Positions 18,335 through 27,325 of a stretch of DNA of 64,000 bases are shown one piece after another. Every line of letters begins with the position of its first letter. Position 1 is the stretch's first letter. Under the pieces are notes generated by a model, which saw only the letters and a program-made list of their open reading frames with translations, was not told the DNA's origin and did no database searches. The stretch is from JAFCUW01 sp049898325 (GTDB lineage Bacteria > Pseudomonadota > Gammaproteobacteria > Burkholderiales > Burkholderiaceae_D), in contig NZ_JAFCXL010000002.1 in the NCBI RefSeq assembly GCF_049898325.1, forward strand, positions 186,001 through 250,000, read 5' to 3'. A program made the position numbers and the translations under genes.

Positions 18335-19315
18335 TTATTTCAATGATTCGCTGTTGGCCAGCAGCTTTTCGACCTTGAGCGCGTACTGCCCGTTCAACAC
18401 GCCGTAGGTACAGTCCATCACCGGCACGCCATCGACGGTGGCCTGGATCAGTTCCGGCACGTTCAGGGGAATGATGTCGCCCACTTTCATGTTCAGGATA
18501 TCGTCGAAGGAAGCGCGCCCGGTGCCCAGCGTGGCCACCATTTCCACCTCGGCCACCTGGATCTGCTGCGTCATCAGGCGGATCCAGCGCTTGTCCACTT
18601 CCAGCGCTTCGCCCTGCAGGCTGGAGGTGAGCGCGTCGCGGATCGGTTCGATCATCGAGTACGGCATGCAGAAGTGGATCTGGCCCGACACGGAGCCAAG
18701 CTCGACCGTAAACGTCGATGACACCACCACCTCGTTGGGTGTGGCGATGTTGGCAAACTGGGTGTTCATTTCCGAGCGGATGTACTCGAACTCGACGGGG
18801 AAGACGGGCTCCCACGATTTCGTGTAGGCCTCGAACACGATATCGAGAATGCGCAAGATGATGCGCTGCTCCGTTTGCGTGAAGTCGCGGCCCTCGACAC
18901 GGGTGTGAAAGCGGCCATCGCCGCCGAACAGATTGTCCACCAGCAGGAACACCAGGCCCGGATCGAACACCATCAGGGCGGTGCCGCGCAGGGGCTTCAT
19001 GTGGATCAGGTTCAGATTGGTGGGCACCACCAGGTTGCGGATGAATTCGCTGTATTTCGACACGCGCACCGAGCCGACCGACACTTCCGCGCTGCGGCGC
19101 AGGAAGTTGAACAGGCCCACCCGCAGCAGCCGGGCGAAGCGCTCGTTGATGATCTCGAGCGTCGGCATACGGCCGCGCACGATGCGTTCCTGGGTGGCCA
19201 GGTTATAGGTGCGGACACCCGAGGTTTCTTCGGGCGCGGCAGCGTCGTCCTGATCGCCGTTGACCCCCTTGAGAAGGGCATCAACTTCTTCCTGTGACAG
19301 GAAATTGTCGGCCAT
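18335..19315 (-). CDS. fliM: Flagellar motor switch protein FliM
   Basis: FliM is the C-ring protein that binds CheY-P. The N-terminal CheY-binding peptide LSQEEVDALL is present at residues 5-14. The middle domain contains ERFARLLRVGLFNFLRRSAE, and a C-terminal SpoA domain follows. At 326 residues it is of normal length. A gap of 88 bp separates it from fliN, larger than the other spacings in this operon, with nothing recognisable in it. Confidence 0.97.
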   Translation of the reverse strand: MADNFLSQEEVDALLKGVNGDQDDAAAPEETSGVRTYNLATQERIVRGRMPTLEIINERFARLLRVGLFNFLRRSAEVSVGSVRVSKYSEFIRNLVVPTNLNLIHMKPLRGTALMVFDPGLVFLLVDNLFGGDGRFHTRVEGRDFTQTEQRIILRILDIVFEAYTKSWEPVFPVEFEYIRSEMNTQFANIATPNEVVVSSTFTVELGSVSGQIHFCMPYSMIEPIRDALTSSLQGEALEVDKRWIRLMTQQIQVAEVEMVATLGTGRASFDDILNMKVGDIIPLNVPELIQATVDGVPVMDCTYGVLNGQYALKVEKLLANSESLK

Positions 19316-19355
19316 GAATCGTGTATCCGGTAAAAACTGCTGCTAACGGTGAAGG

Positions 19356-19844
19356 CTACTGGATAATGAACGCGGTAAACAACACGTCATCGACTTTTTG
19401 ATCATCGCCCTTGGGCGTGAACGGCTCCTTGATGGAGGTGACGATTTCCTTGGCCAGTTGCTGCTTGCCCTCGACGGTGGAAATCTCCGAGGCCTTTTTG
19501 CCCGACAACAGCAGCAGTATGCGATTGCGCACCTTGGCCATGTTTGCCTTGATCAATTCCGCCTCTTTGGGCCCCTGCACCTGCAAGGTCATGGCAATTT
19601 GCAAGTACTGCGGCTCGCCTTCCGGCTGCAGATTGACCGTAAACGATTCGACTTGCAGGTATTCGGGCGGCTCGACCTTTTCCGTCTTGTGCGCCGGTGT
19701 AGCATGCTCGGCTTTCGGCTTCATCAGGAACCAGCCGGCGCCACCGCCACCGGCGAGCAGCAACACGGCGGCAATGATGATGATCTTCTTTTTCGATCCG
19801 CCTGCCGGCGCAGCGGCTGCCGCAGCTTTTGGGTCAGCTTTCAT
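19356..19844 (-). CDS. fliL: Flagellar basal-body associated protein FliL
   Basis: A 162-residue single-pass inner-membrane protein that associates with the stator. A cytoplasmic Ala-rich N-terminus leads into a TM helix (about residues 21-42, KKIIIIAAVLLLAGGGGAGW). The periplasmic domain carries VESFTVNLQPEGEPQYLQIA and ends in the typical VLFTAFIIQ. It is the first gene of fliLMNOPQR and has a sigma-54-like site about 115 bp upstream. Confidence 0.95.
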   Translation of the reverse strand: MKADPKAAAAAAPAGGSKKKIIIIAAVLLLAGGGGAGWFLMKPKAEHATPAHKTEKVEPPEYLQVESFTVNLQPEGEPQYLQIAMTLQVQGPKEAELIKANMAKVRNRILLLLSGKKASEISTVEGKQQLAKEIVTSIKEPFTPKGDDQKVDDVLFTAFIIQ

Positions 19845-19958
19845 AGATGCATTTCACTTTCAAGGTACCAACAGCGGCGGGAATAGTTCACGCCGGTATT
19901 ATGTCATTATCGGGAAAAAATAAGGCGGGCCATGCCTTGAAAAGAGACGTTTAATGCG

Positions 19959-19975
19959 CGCAACTTCAGTGCCAG
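19959..19975 (-). promoter_or_regulatory. Probable sigma-54 promoter of fliLMNOPQR
   Basis: The minus strand reads CTGGCAC, then TGAAG, then TTGCG, against the RpoN consensus TGGCAC-N5-TTGCW. Spacing between the GG and GC dinucleotides is exact. It lies in the 229-bp gap between fliK and fliL, oriented towards fliL. Confidence 0.6.
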
Positions 19976-20073
19976 TCACGGTTGCACGGCCTGCTTGCTA
20001 ATTGATTGACAACTTATGTCCGTCGAATCAGCAATGTGGCAGCGCTTCGACGGGGCCGCGCTGCCGCCCGTGC

Positions 20074-21579
20074 TCAGGCAAAGGTGTCGACCGCGCCGCC
20101 GCCGCCCAGGATGCGCCCCGCGCGCGGCGCCACGTCGGCACCGGCCGCACTGGCCTTGCCGTCGCCACCGCCACCGCCACCGAAGCGGGCGCGCGCGCCC
20201 TGGCCGCTGGCCTGCTCGCCCTGGCGTTGCTGCGCCGAGCCATCGTTGACGCTGGCATTGCCCAACGACAAGCCGCTTTCGCTCATCATTTCGCGCAGGC
20301 GTGGCAGCGCCTGCTCGAGCGCTTCCCGCACTTCCGGCTGGGCCGCCGAGAACGTCACCTGGGCCTGGTCATTGCTCACGCTGAGCACCACCTGCATCGG
20401 TCCCATGTCGGGCGGATTGAGCGTCAAGGTGGCGCTGTGCTCCTGGCCCGCGGCCATCCAGATGATTTTCTGCCCCACCTGCTTGTCCCACGCGGGGGTG
20501 CCGACGGTGGCGGCCAGGCGGTCGGTCGGCGCGCCGGCCGCCTGCACCATCGACAGCGAGGCTTGCTGGACCGGCGCCGACAAGGGCGCGCCCGGCGCCG
20601 GCTCGCGCGCAGCGAGCGGATCGACGCTGCGCTCGGGAACGCGGGCGCTGACGGCATCGACGCTGGTCTGCAGCGTGCCGGCGAACGACCCCGCCTTGGG
20701 GGCGGCATCGAGTCCGGCGGCCGGTGCGGCGACGCCGGCGGGCGCGCCGGCCAGCGCCGCGCGCGCGTCCGCGGCTTTGCCGGGGGGGGCGCCGACGACG
20801 GCCGCATCGGCGGCGTTGTCGCCATCGGCCGACGCAGCGGCGCCTGCCCGGGCGCGCTCGAACAACTGCGGCAGTGCCTGGGCCACGTCGGCGGCCTTCG
20901 CGGGTGCGGCGGCGTCCGGAGCCGGGGCGGCGGCCGCCAGCACCGGCACCGCGGCCGGCACGGCGACCGGCGTCGCCACGGGTAGCGCACTGGCAGCAGC
21001 GGTGGTGTCGGCGGCGGCCAGCGGGTCGGCGCGTTTGGCGTCAGGCCGGCTCGAGGGCTGCGCCGTTGCCGGCTGGTTGAAACTGGCGACGATGGCAATC
21101 AGCGCGGCCATCGGACTGGCCGCGCCGAGATCGGCGTCGTCCTCGCTGGCGCTGGCGGAGGCGCCGGGCGCATCGGCCGCCTTGGCGCTGCCGCCGGCGG
21201 GCGCCGTGGTGGCGGTGGCGGCGGCATCCGCCGCGGTCAATGGATCGGCCGCGCGGTCTGCATCGGCCGCGCTGGCAGCATTCGCCGCCGTGGCCGTGGT
21301 CGACGCCGACGTTGACGGCGCGCTGCGCACGGGCGCGACGGGCGCCGGACTGGCCGCCGGCGCGGCCGGCACTGCCGCCGCGCTGTTGCTCGTCTTGACG
21401 GGGGTGCTGGAAGAGGGCGGCTGGGCCGCCGCCTGCTGCTGGCGCTGCTGCAACTGGCGCGACAGCGCCTGGGCGAACTGGGTGCCGTCGGCGGCCGCAG
21501 CGCCGGACTGGCGCTGCGGGATGCCGCCGTTGCTGGTGGTCGGGGGGGCGGCAAGCGTGGTGAGTGTCGAATTTTGCAT
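20074..21579 (-). CDS. fliK: Flagellar hook-length control protein FliK
   Basis: FliK measures hook length and switches export specificity. The first 370 or so residues are extremely Ala-rich with Pro, Asp and Ser and look disordered. The C-terminal hook-length domain (about 380-470) is well conserved: SATLTLNPPDMGPMQVVLSV, then FSAAQPEVREALEQALPRLR. At 501 residues it is within the broad FliK range. It is separated from fliJ by a palindromic repeat element. A second FliK-like gene lies at 49933-51105. Confidence 0.92.
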   Translation of the reverse strand: MQNSTLTTLAAPPTTSNGGIPQRQSGAAAADGTQFAQALSRQLQQRQQQAAAQPPSSSTPVKTSNSAAAVPAAPAASPAPVAPVRSAPSTSASTTATAANAASAADADRAADPLTAADAAATATTAPAGGSAKAADAPGASASASEDDADLGAASPMAALIAIVASFNQPATAQPSSRPDAKRADPLAAADTTAAASALPVATPVAVPAAVPVLAAAAPAPDAAAPAKAADVAQALPQLFERARAGAAASADGDNAADAAVVGAPPGKAADARAALAGAPAGVAAPAAGLDAAPKAGSFAGTLQTSVDAVSARVPERSVDPLAAREPAPGAPLSAPVQQASLSMVQAAGAPTDRLAATVGTPAWDKQVGQKIIWMAAGQEHSATLTLNPPDMGPMQVVLSVSNDQAQVTFSAAQPEVREALEQALPRLREMMSESGLSLGNASVNDGSAQQRQGEQASGQGARARFGGGGGGDGKASAAGADVAPRAGRILGGGGAVDTFA

Positions 21580-21610
21580 GATCTGTCAGTCGTCGGTAAG
21601 AACCTGGGTC

Positions 21611-21772
21611 TAAGTGCCTATCCCAGTAGATTGGAGTCGCTGCTGCCGCGCCTGGCAAGCGGGGGCGGCGTTGCTCGTCGTTGCATGGCTAGCCATGCCG
21701 CCTCCTCGCGCCTGGCCCGCGCTTGCCAGTCATCGCCATCCGCTTCCTCCCCTCTACTGAGATAGGCACTAA
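21611..21772. repeat. Nested palindromic intergenic element (MITE/REP-like)
   Basis: A 162-bp element fills the fliJ-fliK gap. Outer arms 21611-21629 and 21754-21772 are inverted copies matching at 17 of 19 bases (core AGTGCCTATC). Inner arms CTGGCAAGCG (21652) and CGCTTGCCAG (21720) pair, and a perfect 16-bp palindrome GCATGGCTAGCCATGC lies at 21683-21698. No coding capacity is evident. The arrangement resembles a small mobile or REPIN-type repeat; I saw no second copy in this window. Confidence 0.7.
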
Positions 21773-21784
21773 GTGCAGCGCCAG

Positions 21785-22225
21785 TCATCTTTTATAGTAG
21801 GCCTGGCGGGCCGCGTGTTCGTCCATCTGCTTCTGGTCGCGCTTGTTCTCGACACGCAGCGTTTCGGCCGCGGCCCGCTCGCTCAGGGTGCGGTAGGACA
21901 GGCGTTTGCGCTCGCACACCTGCCACGTCGTTTTTGCCATCACGCTCTTCGCTTGCGCCTGCTTGACCACCTCGTGCTGGCCGTTGATGGCGTTGTCCAG
22001 CTTGCCCATGAACGCGACAAAATTGTGGTACGCCAGCGGGGTGATGCCGTTCATTTGCGCCGCTTCGAGTTTGCTGGCGTAGTCGTCGCGGTAGCCGTGC
22101 AACATCGTCAACTTCTGCTGCGCCTCGTCGACCGCCGCCAGTTCGGCGCCCAGCTTCTTGGCGGCGGCGTCGGTGTCACGCTGGGCCAGGCCGATCAGGG
22201 TTGTCAGTGCGGAGAGATTGGCCAT
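21785..22225 (-). CDS. fliJ: Flagellar export chaperone FliJ
   Basis: FliJ is a coiled-coil soluble component that works with the FliI ATPase. The 146 residues are almost wholly helical and charged, beginning MANLSALTTLIGLAQRDTDA and ending with a basic segment (ENKRDQKQMDEHAARQAYYK). Sequence conservation is low in this family, so the call rests on length, composition and position directly after fliI (34 bp). Confidence 0.9.
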   Translation of the reverse strand: MANLSALTTLIGLAQRDTDAAAKKLGAELAAVDEAQQKLTMLHGYRDDYASKLEAAQMNGITPLAYHNFVAFMGKLDNAINGQHEVVKQAQAKSVMAKTTWQVCERKRLSYRTLSERAAAETLRVENKRDQKQMDEHAARQAYYKR

Positions 22226-22259
22226 GTTGCACAGTATAGAGCGGCGTCCTTACAGCCGA

Positions 22260-23717
22260 TCAGCCGAACAGAGTGGTAAGTTGGCCCAAGCTCTGCAACA
22301 TGTCTTCCTTGTCGTGGATCTCCTGGCACAGGAAGGTCTCGATCTTGTCGTGCAGGGCGATCGCCTGGTCGAGCACGGGATCGCTGCCGGACACGTAGGC
22401 GCCCACGCTGATCAGGTCGCGCGAGCGTTCGTAGCGCGAATACAGTTGCTTGAGTTTGCGCGCCGCCTGCTGGTGGGCGGTCGAGGTGATGCCATGCATG
22501 GCGCGGCTGATCGACTGTTCGATGTCGATGGCGGGATAGTGGCCCGCTTCGGCCAGGTGGCGGTCGAGCACGATGTGGCCGTCCAGGATACCGCGGGCGG
22601 CGTCGGCGATCGGGTCCTGCTGGTCGTCGCCCTCGGAGAGCACGGTATAAAAGGCGGTGATCGAGCCGCCGCCCTCGATGCCATTGCCGGCCCGTTCGAC
22701 CAGCACCGGCAGCTTGGCGAATACGGACGGTGGATAGCCCTTGGTGGCGGGCGGCTCGCCGATCGCCAGCGCGATCTCGCGCTGCGCCATGGCGTAGCGG
22801 GTCAGCGAATCCATGATCAACAGCACGCTCTTGCCCTGGTCGCGGAAATGCTCGGCGATGGCCGTCGCATACGCCGCGCCCTGCAAGCGCATCAGCGGCG
22901 GGCTGTCGGCGGGCGCGGCCACCACGGCCGACCGGGCGCGCCCCTCCGGTCCCAGGATCTGTTCGATGAATTCCTTCACCTCGCGGCCCCGCTCGCCGAT
23001 CAGGCCGACGACGATGACGTCGGCGGTGGTGTAGCGGGCGATCATCCCCAGCAGCACCGATTTGCCCACGCCGGTGCCGGCGAACAGGCCCAGGCGCTGG
23101 CCCCGGCCCACCGTCAGCATGGCGTTGATCGCCCGTACGCCGACGTCGAGGGTGTCGGTGATGGGCGCGCGGTCGAGCGGGTTGACGGGGCGCGCGTTGA
23201 TCGGCGCCATTTCATCGGTGCCCAGCGGCCCCAGGCCGTCGAGCGGGCGGCCGGCGCCGTCGACCACGCGGCCCAGCAGCTTGATGCCAACCGGCAGATG
23301 GCGCGCGCGGTCGCTGGGCCGCCGGCGTGGATGGAGCACGCTGCCCGGGCGGGGAATCGAGGGCTCGACGGGGAACACGCGCGCGCCCGGTACCACGCCT
23401 TCGACGTCCGATTGCGGCATCAGGAACAGGCGCTCGCCGTCGAAGCCCACCACTTCGGCTTCGATGCGCACGCCCGAGGGCATCGGGATGGTGCAGGCGC
23501 TGCCCACCGCCAGGCGCAGGCCCACGCACTCCATCACCAGTCCGGCGACGCGGGTGACGCGGCCCGACACCTGCATCGGCTCGACGAAGCCGACCAGCGA
23601 ATCGCAGTCGCGCAGGAAGGTTTTCCAGCGCGCCGTGTGGCCGTCGATGTCGGGCAAGCCGGTGGCGTAGGTGGCGTCCATGCCGCCGCGGGCGGGCACT
23701 TTGGACGCGCTCGTCAT
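22260..23717 (-). CDS. fliI: Flagellum-specific ATPase FliI
   Basis: FliI powers and times substrate delivery to the export gate. The 485 residues carry Walker A (GLFAGTGVGKSVLLG, about residue 180), the Walker B region (VLLIMDSLTRYAMAQREIAL) and the conserved GEPPATKGYPPSVFAKLP. About 30 extra residues lie at the N-terminus before the usual start of homology. It overlaps fliH by four bases upstream. Confidence 0.97.
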   Translation of the reverse strand: MTSASKVPARGGMDATYATGLPDIDGHTARWKTFLRDCDSLVGFVEPMQVSGRVTRVAGLVMECVGLRLAVGSACTIPMPSGVRIEAEVVGFDGERLFLMPQSDVEGVVPGARVFPVEPSIPRPGSVLHPRRRPSDRARHLPVGIKLLGRVVDGAGRPLDGLGPLGTDEMAPINARPVNPLDRAPITDTLDVGVRAINAMLTVGRGQRLGLFAGTGVGKSVLLGMIARYTTADVIVVGLIGERGREVKEFIEQILGPEGRARSAVVAAPADSPPLMRLQGAAYATAIAEHFRDQGKSVLLIMDSLTRYAMAQREIALAIGEPPATKGYPPSVFAKLPVLVERAGNGIEGGGSITAFYTVLSEGDDQQDPIADAARGILDGHIVLDRHLAEAGHYPAIDIEQSISRAMHGITSTAHQQAARKLKQLYSRYERSRDLISVGAYVSGSDPVLDQAIALHDKIETFLCQEIHDKEDMLQSLGQLTTLFG

Positions 23718-24403
23718 GCCAGCCAGTCGATGTCTTTGCCCAGCGCGCTCGAGAGCCGCTCCCAGCGCGCGCCGACGGTGGCGTCGATCTGGTTGGTGGC
23801 GGTGTCGATGCGGCAGCCGCCGCGCAGCATGGTCGGATCGCGCGACAGGCGCCAGCCGCCCTTGTCGAGTTCCTCGCCCAGGCTGTCCTTGACCAGGTCG
23901 GCGTCGAGCGGATGCAAAATGAGCAGGGCCGGCTGCTGTACCACCGGCAGGTAGTCAATCGCCTGGCGCACCACGCCCAGCACCAGTTCCGGCTTGATCT
24001 CGAGCGCGCTTCTGAGCATGGTCTTGGCCAGGTGCAGGGCAAGTTCGAGCATGTCGGCGGCGATGGTCTCGTCGGCGGCGGCCAGCGCACCGGAAAATTC
24101 GTGGGCGATCGATTGCAGGTGTTCGAGTTCGACCGCCGCCTCGGCGCGCCCCAGCGCCAGGCCGTCGGCGTAACCGGCGGCGTAACCGGCATCGTGGCCC
24201 GCCTGCTCGCCCAGCAGGCGCGCGTCTTCGCTGATCTGCGCCAGTTCTTCTTCGGTCGGCCCCATGTTGACGGGCTCCGGCGGCGGCGGCGGCGTGCGCG
24301 CGGCCAGCGTGCTGGCGCGGTTGTCGCCGAACGAGTTCATCTCCCAGCGCTGGTAGGCCGTCTGCTGCTCCTTGGGGGTGCCGGGTTTGGGAAAATCAGA
24401 CAA
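23714..24403 (-). CDS. fliH: Flagellar assembly protein FliH
   Basis: FliH regulates FliI and links it to the C-ring. The 229-residue protein has a short N-terminal region with W and F residues, a Pro/Glu linker and a central AGHDAGYAAGYADGLALG stretch. That stretch is the GxxxG repeat helix characteristic of FliH. The C-terminal domain includes QAIDYLPVVQQPALLILHPL. Overlaps with fliG (8 bp) and fliI (4 bp) indicate one operon. Confidence 0.95.
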   Translation of the reverse strand: MSDFPKPGTPKEQQTAYQRWEMNSFGDNRASTLAARTPPPPPEPVNMGPTEEELAQISEDARLLGEQAGHDAGYAAGYADGLALGRAEAAVELEHLQSIAHEFSGALAAADETIAADMLELALHLAKTMLRSALEIKPELVLGVVRQAIDYLPVVQQPALLILHPLDADLVKDSLGEELDKGGWRLSRDPTMLRGGCRIDTATNQIDATVGARWERLSSALGKDIDWLA

Positions 24404-25391
24404 ACGAATCCTCGCCTTTTCCGCCCAACACGATCTGGCCCTCGTCGGCCAGGCGGCGGACGATCTGCAGGATCTGCTTCTGCTGCGCTTCGACTTCGGA
24501 CAGGCGCACCGGGCCCTTTGATTCGAGGTCTTCGCGCATCATCTCGCCGGCGCGCTGGGACATGTTCTTGAAAATTTTCTCGCGCAGGTCCTGCGAGGCG
24601 CCCTTGAGCGCAATGATCAGCATTTCCGACTGCACTTCGCGCAGCAGCAACTGGATGCCGCGGTCGTCGATGTCGATCACGTTATCGAACACGAACATCT
24701 CGTCCATGATCTTCTGCGCCATGTCGTTGTCGTAGTTCTTGATGTTGTCCATCACCGAACCTTCCTGCTCGCCGCTCATGAAGTTGAGGATCTCGGCGGC
24801 GGCGCGCACCCCGCCCAGCGACGACTTCTTGATGTTCTCGTTGCCCGACAAGAGCTTGGTGAGCACGTCATTGAGTTCGCGCAGCGCCGCCGGCTGCACG
24901 CCGTCGAGGGTGGCGATGCGCAGCACGACGTCGTTGCGCAGGCGGTCGGTGAAGTGGGCCAGGATCTCGCAGGCCTGGTCGCGCTCGAGGTGGACCAGGA
25001 TGGTGGCGATGATCTGCGGGTGTTCGTTGCGGATCAGTTCCGACACCGAGGAGGCGTCCATCCACTTCAGGCTTTCGATGCCCGAGGCGTCCTTGCCGCC
25101 CAGGATGCGCGAGAGCAGCACCGAGGCCTTGTCGTCGCCCAGCGCCTTGGTGAGCACCTGGCGGATGTACTCGTCCGAATCGAGGCCGACCGTCGAATTG
25201 AGCGCCGTCTGTTCGACGAAGGACTCGAGCACCGTCACCACCTGCTCGTGCTGCACGCTTTTCATGGTGGCCATGGCCGCGCCCAGCTTCAACACTTCGC
25301 GCGGACCGAGGAACTTCATCACTTCGGCCGCCTCCGCTTCGCCGATGGCCAGCATCAAAATGGCCGCCTTCTGGATACCGTTATCATTCAT
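24396..25391 (-). CDS. fliG: Flagellar motor switch protein FliG
   Basis: FliG is the torque-generating rotor protein. The 331 residues show the FliF-binding N-terminal domain (IQKAAILMLAIGEAEAAEVM), the middle domain with the EHPQ motif (NEHPQIIATILVHLERDQAC) and the C-terminal torque domain. That domain has FVFDNVIDIDDRGIQLLLRE and its charged residues. The length is standard. Coupled to fliF and fliH by overlaps. Confidence 0.98.
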   Translation of the reverse strand: MNDNGIQKAAILMLAIGEAEAAEVMKFLGPREVLKLGAAMATMKSVQHEQVVTVLESFVEQTALNSTVGLDSDEYIRQVLTKALGDDKASVLLSRILGGKDASGIESLKWMDASSVSELIRNEHPQIIATILVHLERDQACEILAHFTDRLRNDVVLRIATLDGVQPAALRELNDVLTKLLSGNENIKKSSLGGVRAAAEILNFMSGEQEGSVMDNIKNYDNDMAQKIMDEMFVFDNVIDIDDRGIQLLLREVQSEMLIIALKGASQDLREKIFKNMSQRAGEMMREDLESKGPVRLSEVEAQQKQILQIVRRLADEGQIVLGGKGEDSFV

Positions 25392-27075
25392 TTGCGCCTA
25401 CCCATGCTTTGACGACGTTGGCGACCACGCGGGGGTCTTCCACCGCCAGCTTCTTCGCCAACGCCAGATTTTCGCGGTAGCCGTTCTGGACCTGCACCGC
25501 CTCTGCCGCTTCCTGTTCTTCGCGCACCTCTTCGCTGGCGAGTTCTTCTTCGGTCTTTTCCTCTTCCGCCACGGGGGGCGGCACCGGGTCGGCGGTGAGG
25601 GCGTCGAGCTTGCGCATCAGGGGGCGCAGCAGCGGCCCCAGGAAGCGGAACCACAGGAACAGCATCACGCCGGCGGCCAGCAGGAACTTGCCCACTTCCT
25701 TGGCCATCTCGATGTTGGCGCTGTCCTTCCACCACGGCGTGACGGGCTGCGGCTCTTCCGGCTTGTCGACGCCGTCGAACGGCGCGTTGGTGACGTTCAT
25801 GGTGTCGCCGCGCTCCTTGTTGAAGCCCATCGCTTCGCGCACCAGGTCGTTGATCTGCGCCACTTCGGCCGCCGTCAGGGGTTTGATGGTGACCTTGCCC
25901 GTCTTGGCGTCGACCAGGCGGCGGTAGTTGACCACCACCCCGACCGACAGGCGCTTGATGCCGCCCATCGGTTTTTGTTCATAGCGCACCGTCTTGTCGA
26001 CTTCAAAGTTGGTGGTGCTGTCCTTGCGCGTGGGACCTGCCGCCGGCGCCGCGCCGGGCGCGCCGGGCGCGGCCGTGATGGGGGCGGTGGCCGCGCCGGG
26101 CGGCTGGTTCGACAGCGCACCGGGCACGCCGCCCGCATTGGCGCCGGCGCCCGCGCCCGCCTCCGACGACTGCTGGCTGCGGATCGCCTGCGGCTCCGGC
26201 GGCGAATTCGGCTTGAAGCTCTCGGCGGCGGTGTCGGTCTGGGCGAAGTCGATATCGGCGGTCGCTTCGGCGCGCACATTGCCCTTGCCGACCAGCGGCT
26301 CGATCAGCGACTGCACCTGGTTGACGATACTCTGCTGGAGCTGGGTGACGTATTTGAGCTGGTTCGGGTCGAGGGCCTTGGCGCCGGCCGGCTTGTTCGA
26401 GGTGTCTGACAGCAGGTTGCCGGCCTGGTCGACGACGGTGACGTTGGCCGGCGGCAGTTCCGGCACGCTCGAGGCGACCAGGTGGACGATGGCGCTGACC
26501 TGGGCGGCGTCGATGGTACGGCCCGTTTGCAGGTTCAGCAGCACCGACGCGGTGGGCTTTTGCTGGTCGCGCACGAACACCTGCGGCTTGGGCAGCGCCA
26601 GGTGGACGCGGGCGGCGCTCACGGCCGCCAGCGACTGGATCGAGCGCGCCAGTTCGCCCTCGAGCGAGCGCTGGTAATTGACTTGTTCGAGAAATTGCGA
26701 GACGCCCAGCTTCTGGTTTTCCATCAGCTCGAAGCCGACGTTGCCCCCCTTGGGCAGGCCTTGCGCGGCCAGTTTCAGGCGCACGTCATGGACCTGGTTG
26801 GCGGGCACCAGGATCGCGCTGCCGCCTTCGGAAAACTTGTACTTGACCGCCATCTGGTCGAGCGAGGCGGTGATGGCGCCGCCGTCCTTGTCGCTGTAGT
26901 TGGCGAACAGGACCCGGTATTCCGGCTGCTGGCTCCACATCCACACGGCCACCATGACCGCCACCACGACGGCGGCAGCGACACCGATGGCGATATTGCG
27001 GCCGAACGGGGTCTGCAGGAACGATGGCCGTTCGGTGGTGAGATCCAGAGTGTCCGCTGCTGCTGCCATGGTCAT
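25384..27075 (-). CDS. fliF: Flagellar MS-ring protein FliF
   Basis: FliF forms the MS-ring and holds the export gate. Two TM helices flank a large periplasmic region: GRNIAIGVAAAVVVAVMVAV near residue 25 and VGKFLLAAGVMLFLWFRFLG near residue 450. Ring-building motifs include YSDKDGGAITASLDQMAVKY and LASSVPELPPANVTVVDQAG. The FliG-binding C-terminus ends AWVGANE. The ATG at 27075 is chosen; the open frame extends further upstream, but only to a TTG, so I reject that start. First gene of fliFGHIJK. Confidence 0.95.
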   Translation of the reverse strand: MTMAAAADTLDLTTERPSFLQTPFGRNIAIGVAAAVVVAVMVAVWMWSQQPEYRVLFANYSDKDGGAITASLDQMAVKYKFSEGGSAILVPANQVHDVRLKLAAQGLPKGGNVGFELMENQKLGVSQFLEQVNYQRSLEGELARSIQSLAAVSAARVHLALPKPQVFVRDQQKPTASVLLNLQTGRTIDAAQVSAIVHLVASSVPELPPANVTVVDQAGNLLSDTSNKPAGAKALDPNQLKYVTQLQQSIVNQVQSLIEPLVGKGNVRAEATADIDFAQTDTAAESFKPNSPPEPQAIRSQQSSEAGAGAGANAGGVPGALSNQPPGAATAPITAAPGAPGAAPAAGPTRKDSTTNFEVDKTVRYEQKPMGGIKRLSVGVVVNYRRLVDAKTGKVTIKPLTAAEVAQINDLVREAMGFNKERGDTMNVTNAPFDGVDKPEEPQPVTPWWKDSANIEMAKEVGKFLLAAGVMLFLWFRFLGPLLRPLMRKLDALTADPVPPPVAEEEKTEEELASEEVREEQEAAEAVQVQNGYRENLALAKKLAVEDPRVVANVVKAWVGANE

Positions 27076-27245
27076 TGCATTCCGCGGGTTCGCGCCAGAG
27101 GTGTGCGCGGCGCCCAAAGGGGTGAAGGATTCCCACGCCAGGGTGACGAGAGTGGGGCTTGACCGACATTATGGTTGCCCCAACGAAAAATCAATCGCTC
27201 AAACAGAGCGTGGTTTGGCGTCCTGCTCGTCAGAAATTGCCGCAC

Positions 27246-27260
27246 TGGCACTGCTATTGT
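27246..27260 (+). promoter_or_regulatory. Candidate sigma-54 promoter of fliE
   Basis: The plus strand reads TGGCAC, then TGCTA, then TTGT, versus TGGCAC-N5-TTGC. Only the last base of the -12 box departs from consensus. It lies 65 bp upstream of the fliE ATG in the 250-bp divergent gap with fliF. I saw no convincing sigma-54 or sigma-28 site facing fliF. Confidence 0.5.
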
Positions 27261-27325
27261 GTAAGCCTGAGTCAGCTTGTACACATTGTACTCTCGTGAC
27301 GTCTAGCAACAAAGGAGCATGCAAG

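Noticed and set aside
27118..27245. A sigma-54 or sigma-28 promoter facing fliF
   Set aside because: Only a weak TTGATT/TAATGT pair was visible on the minus strand; not good enough to list.
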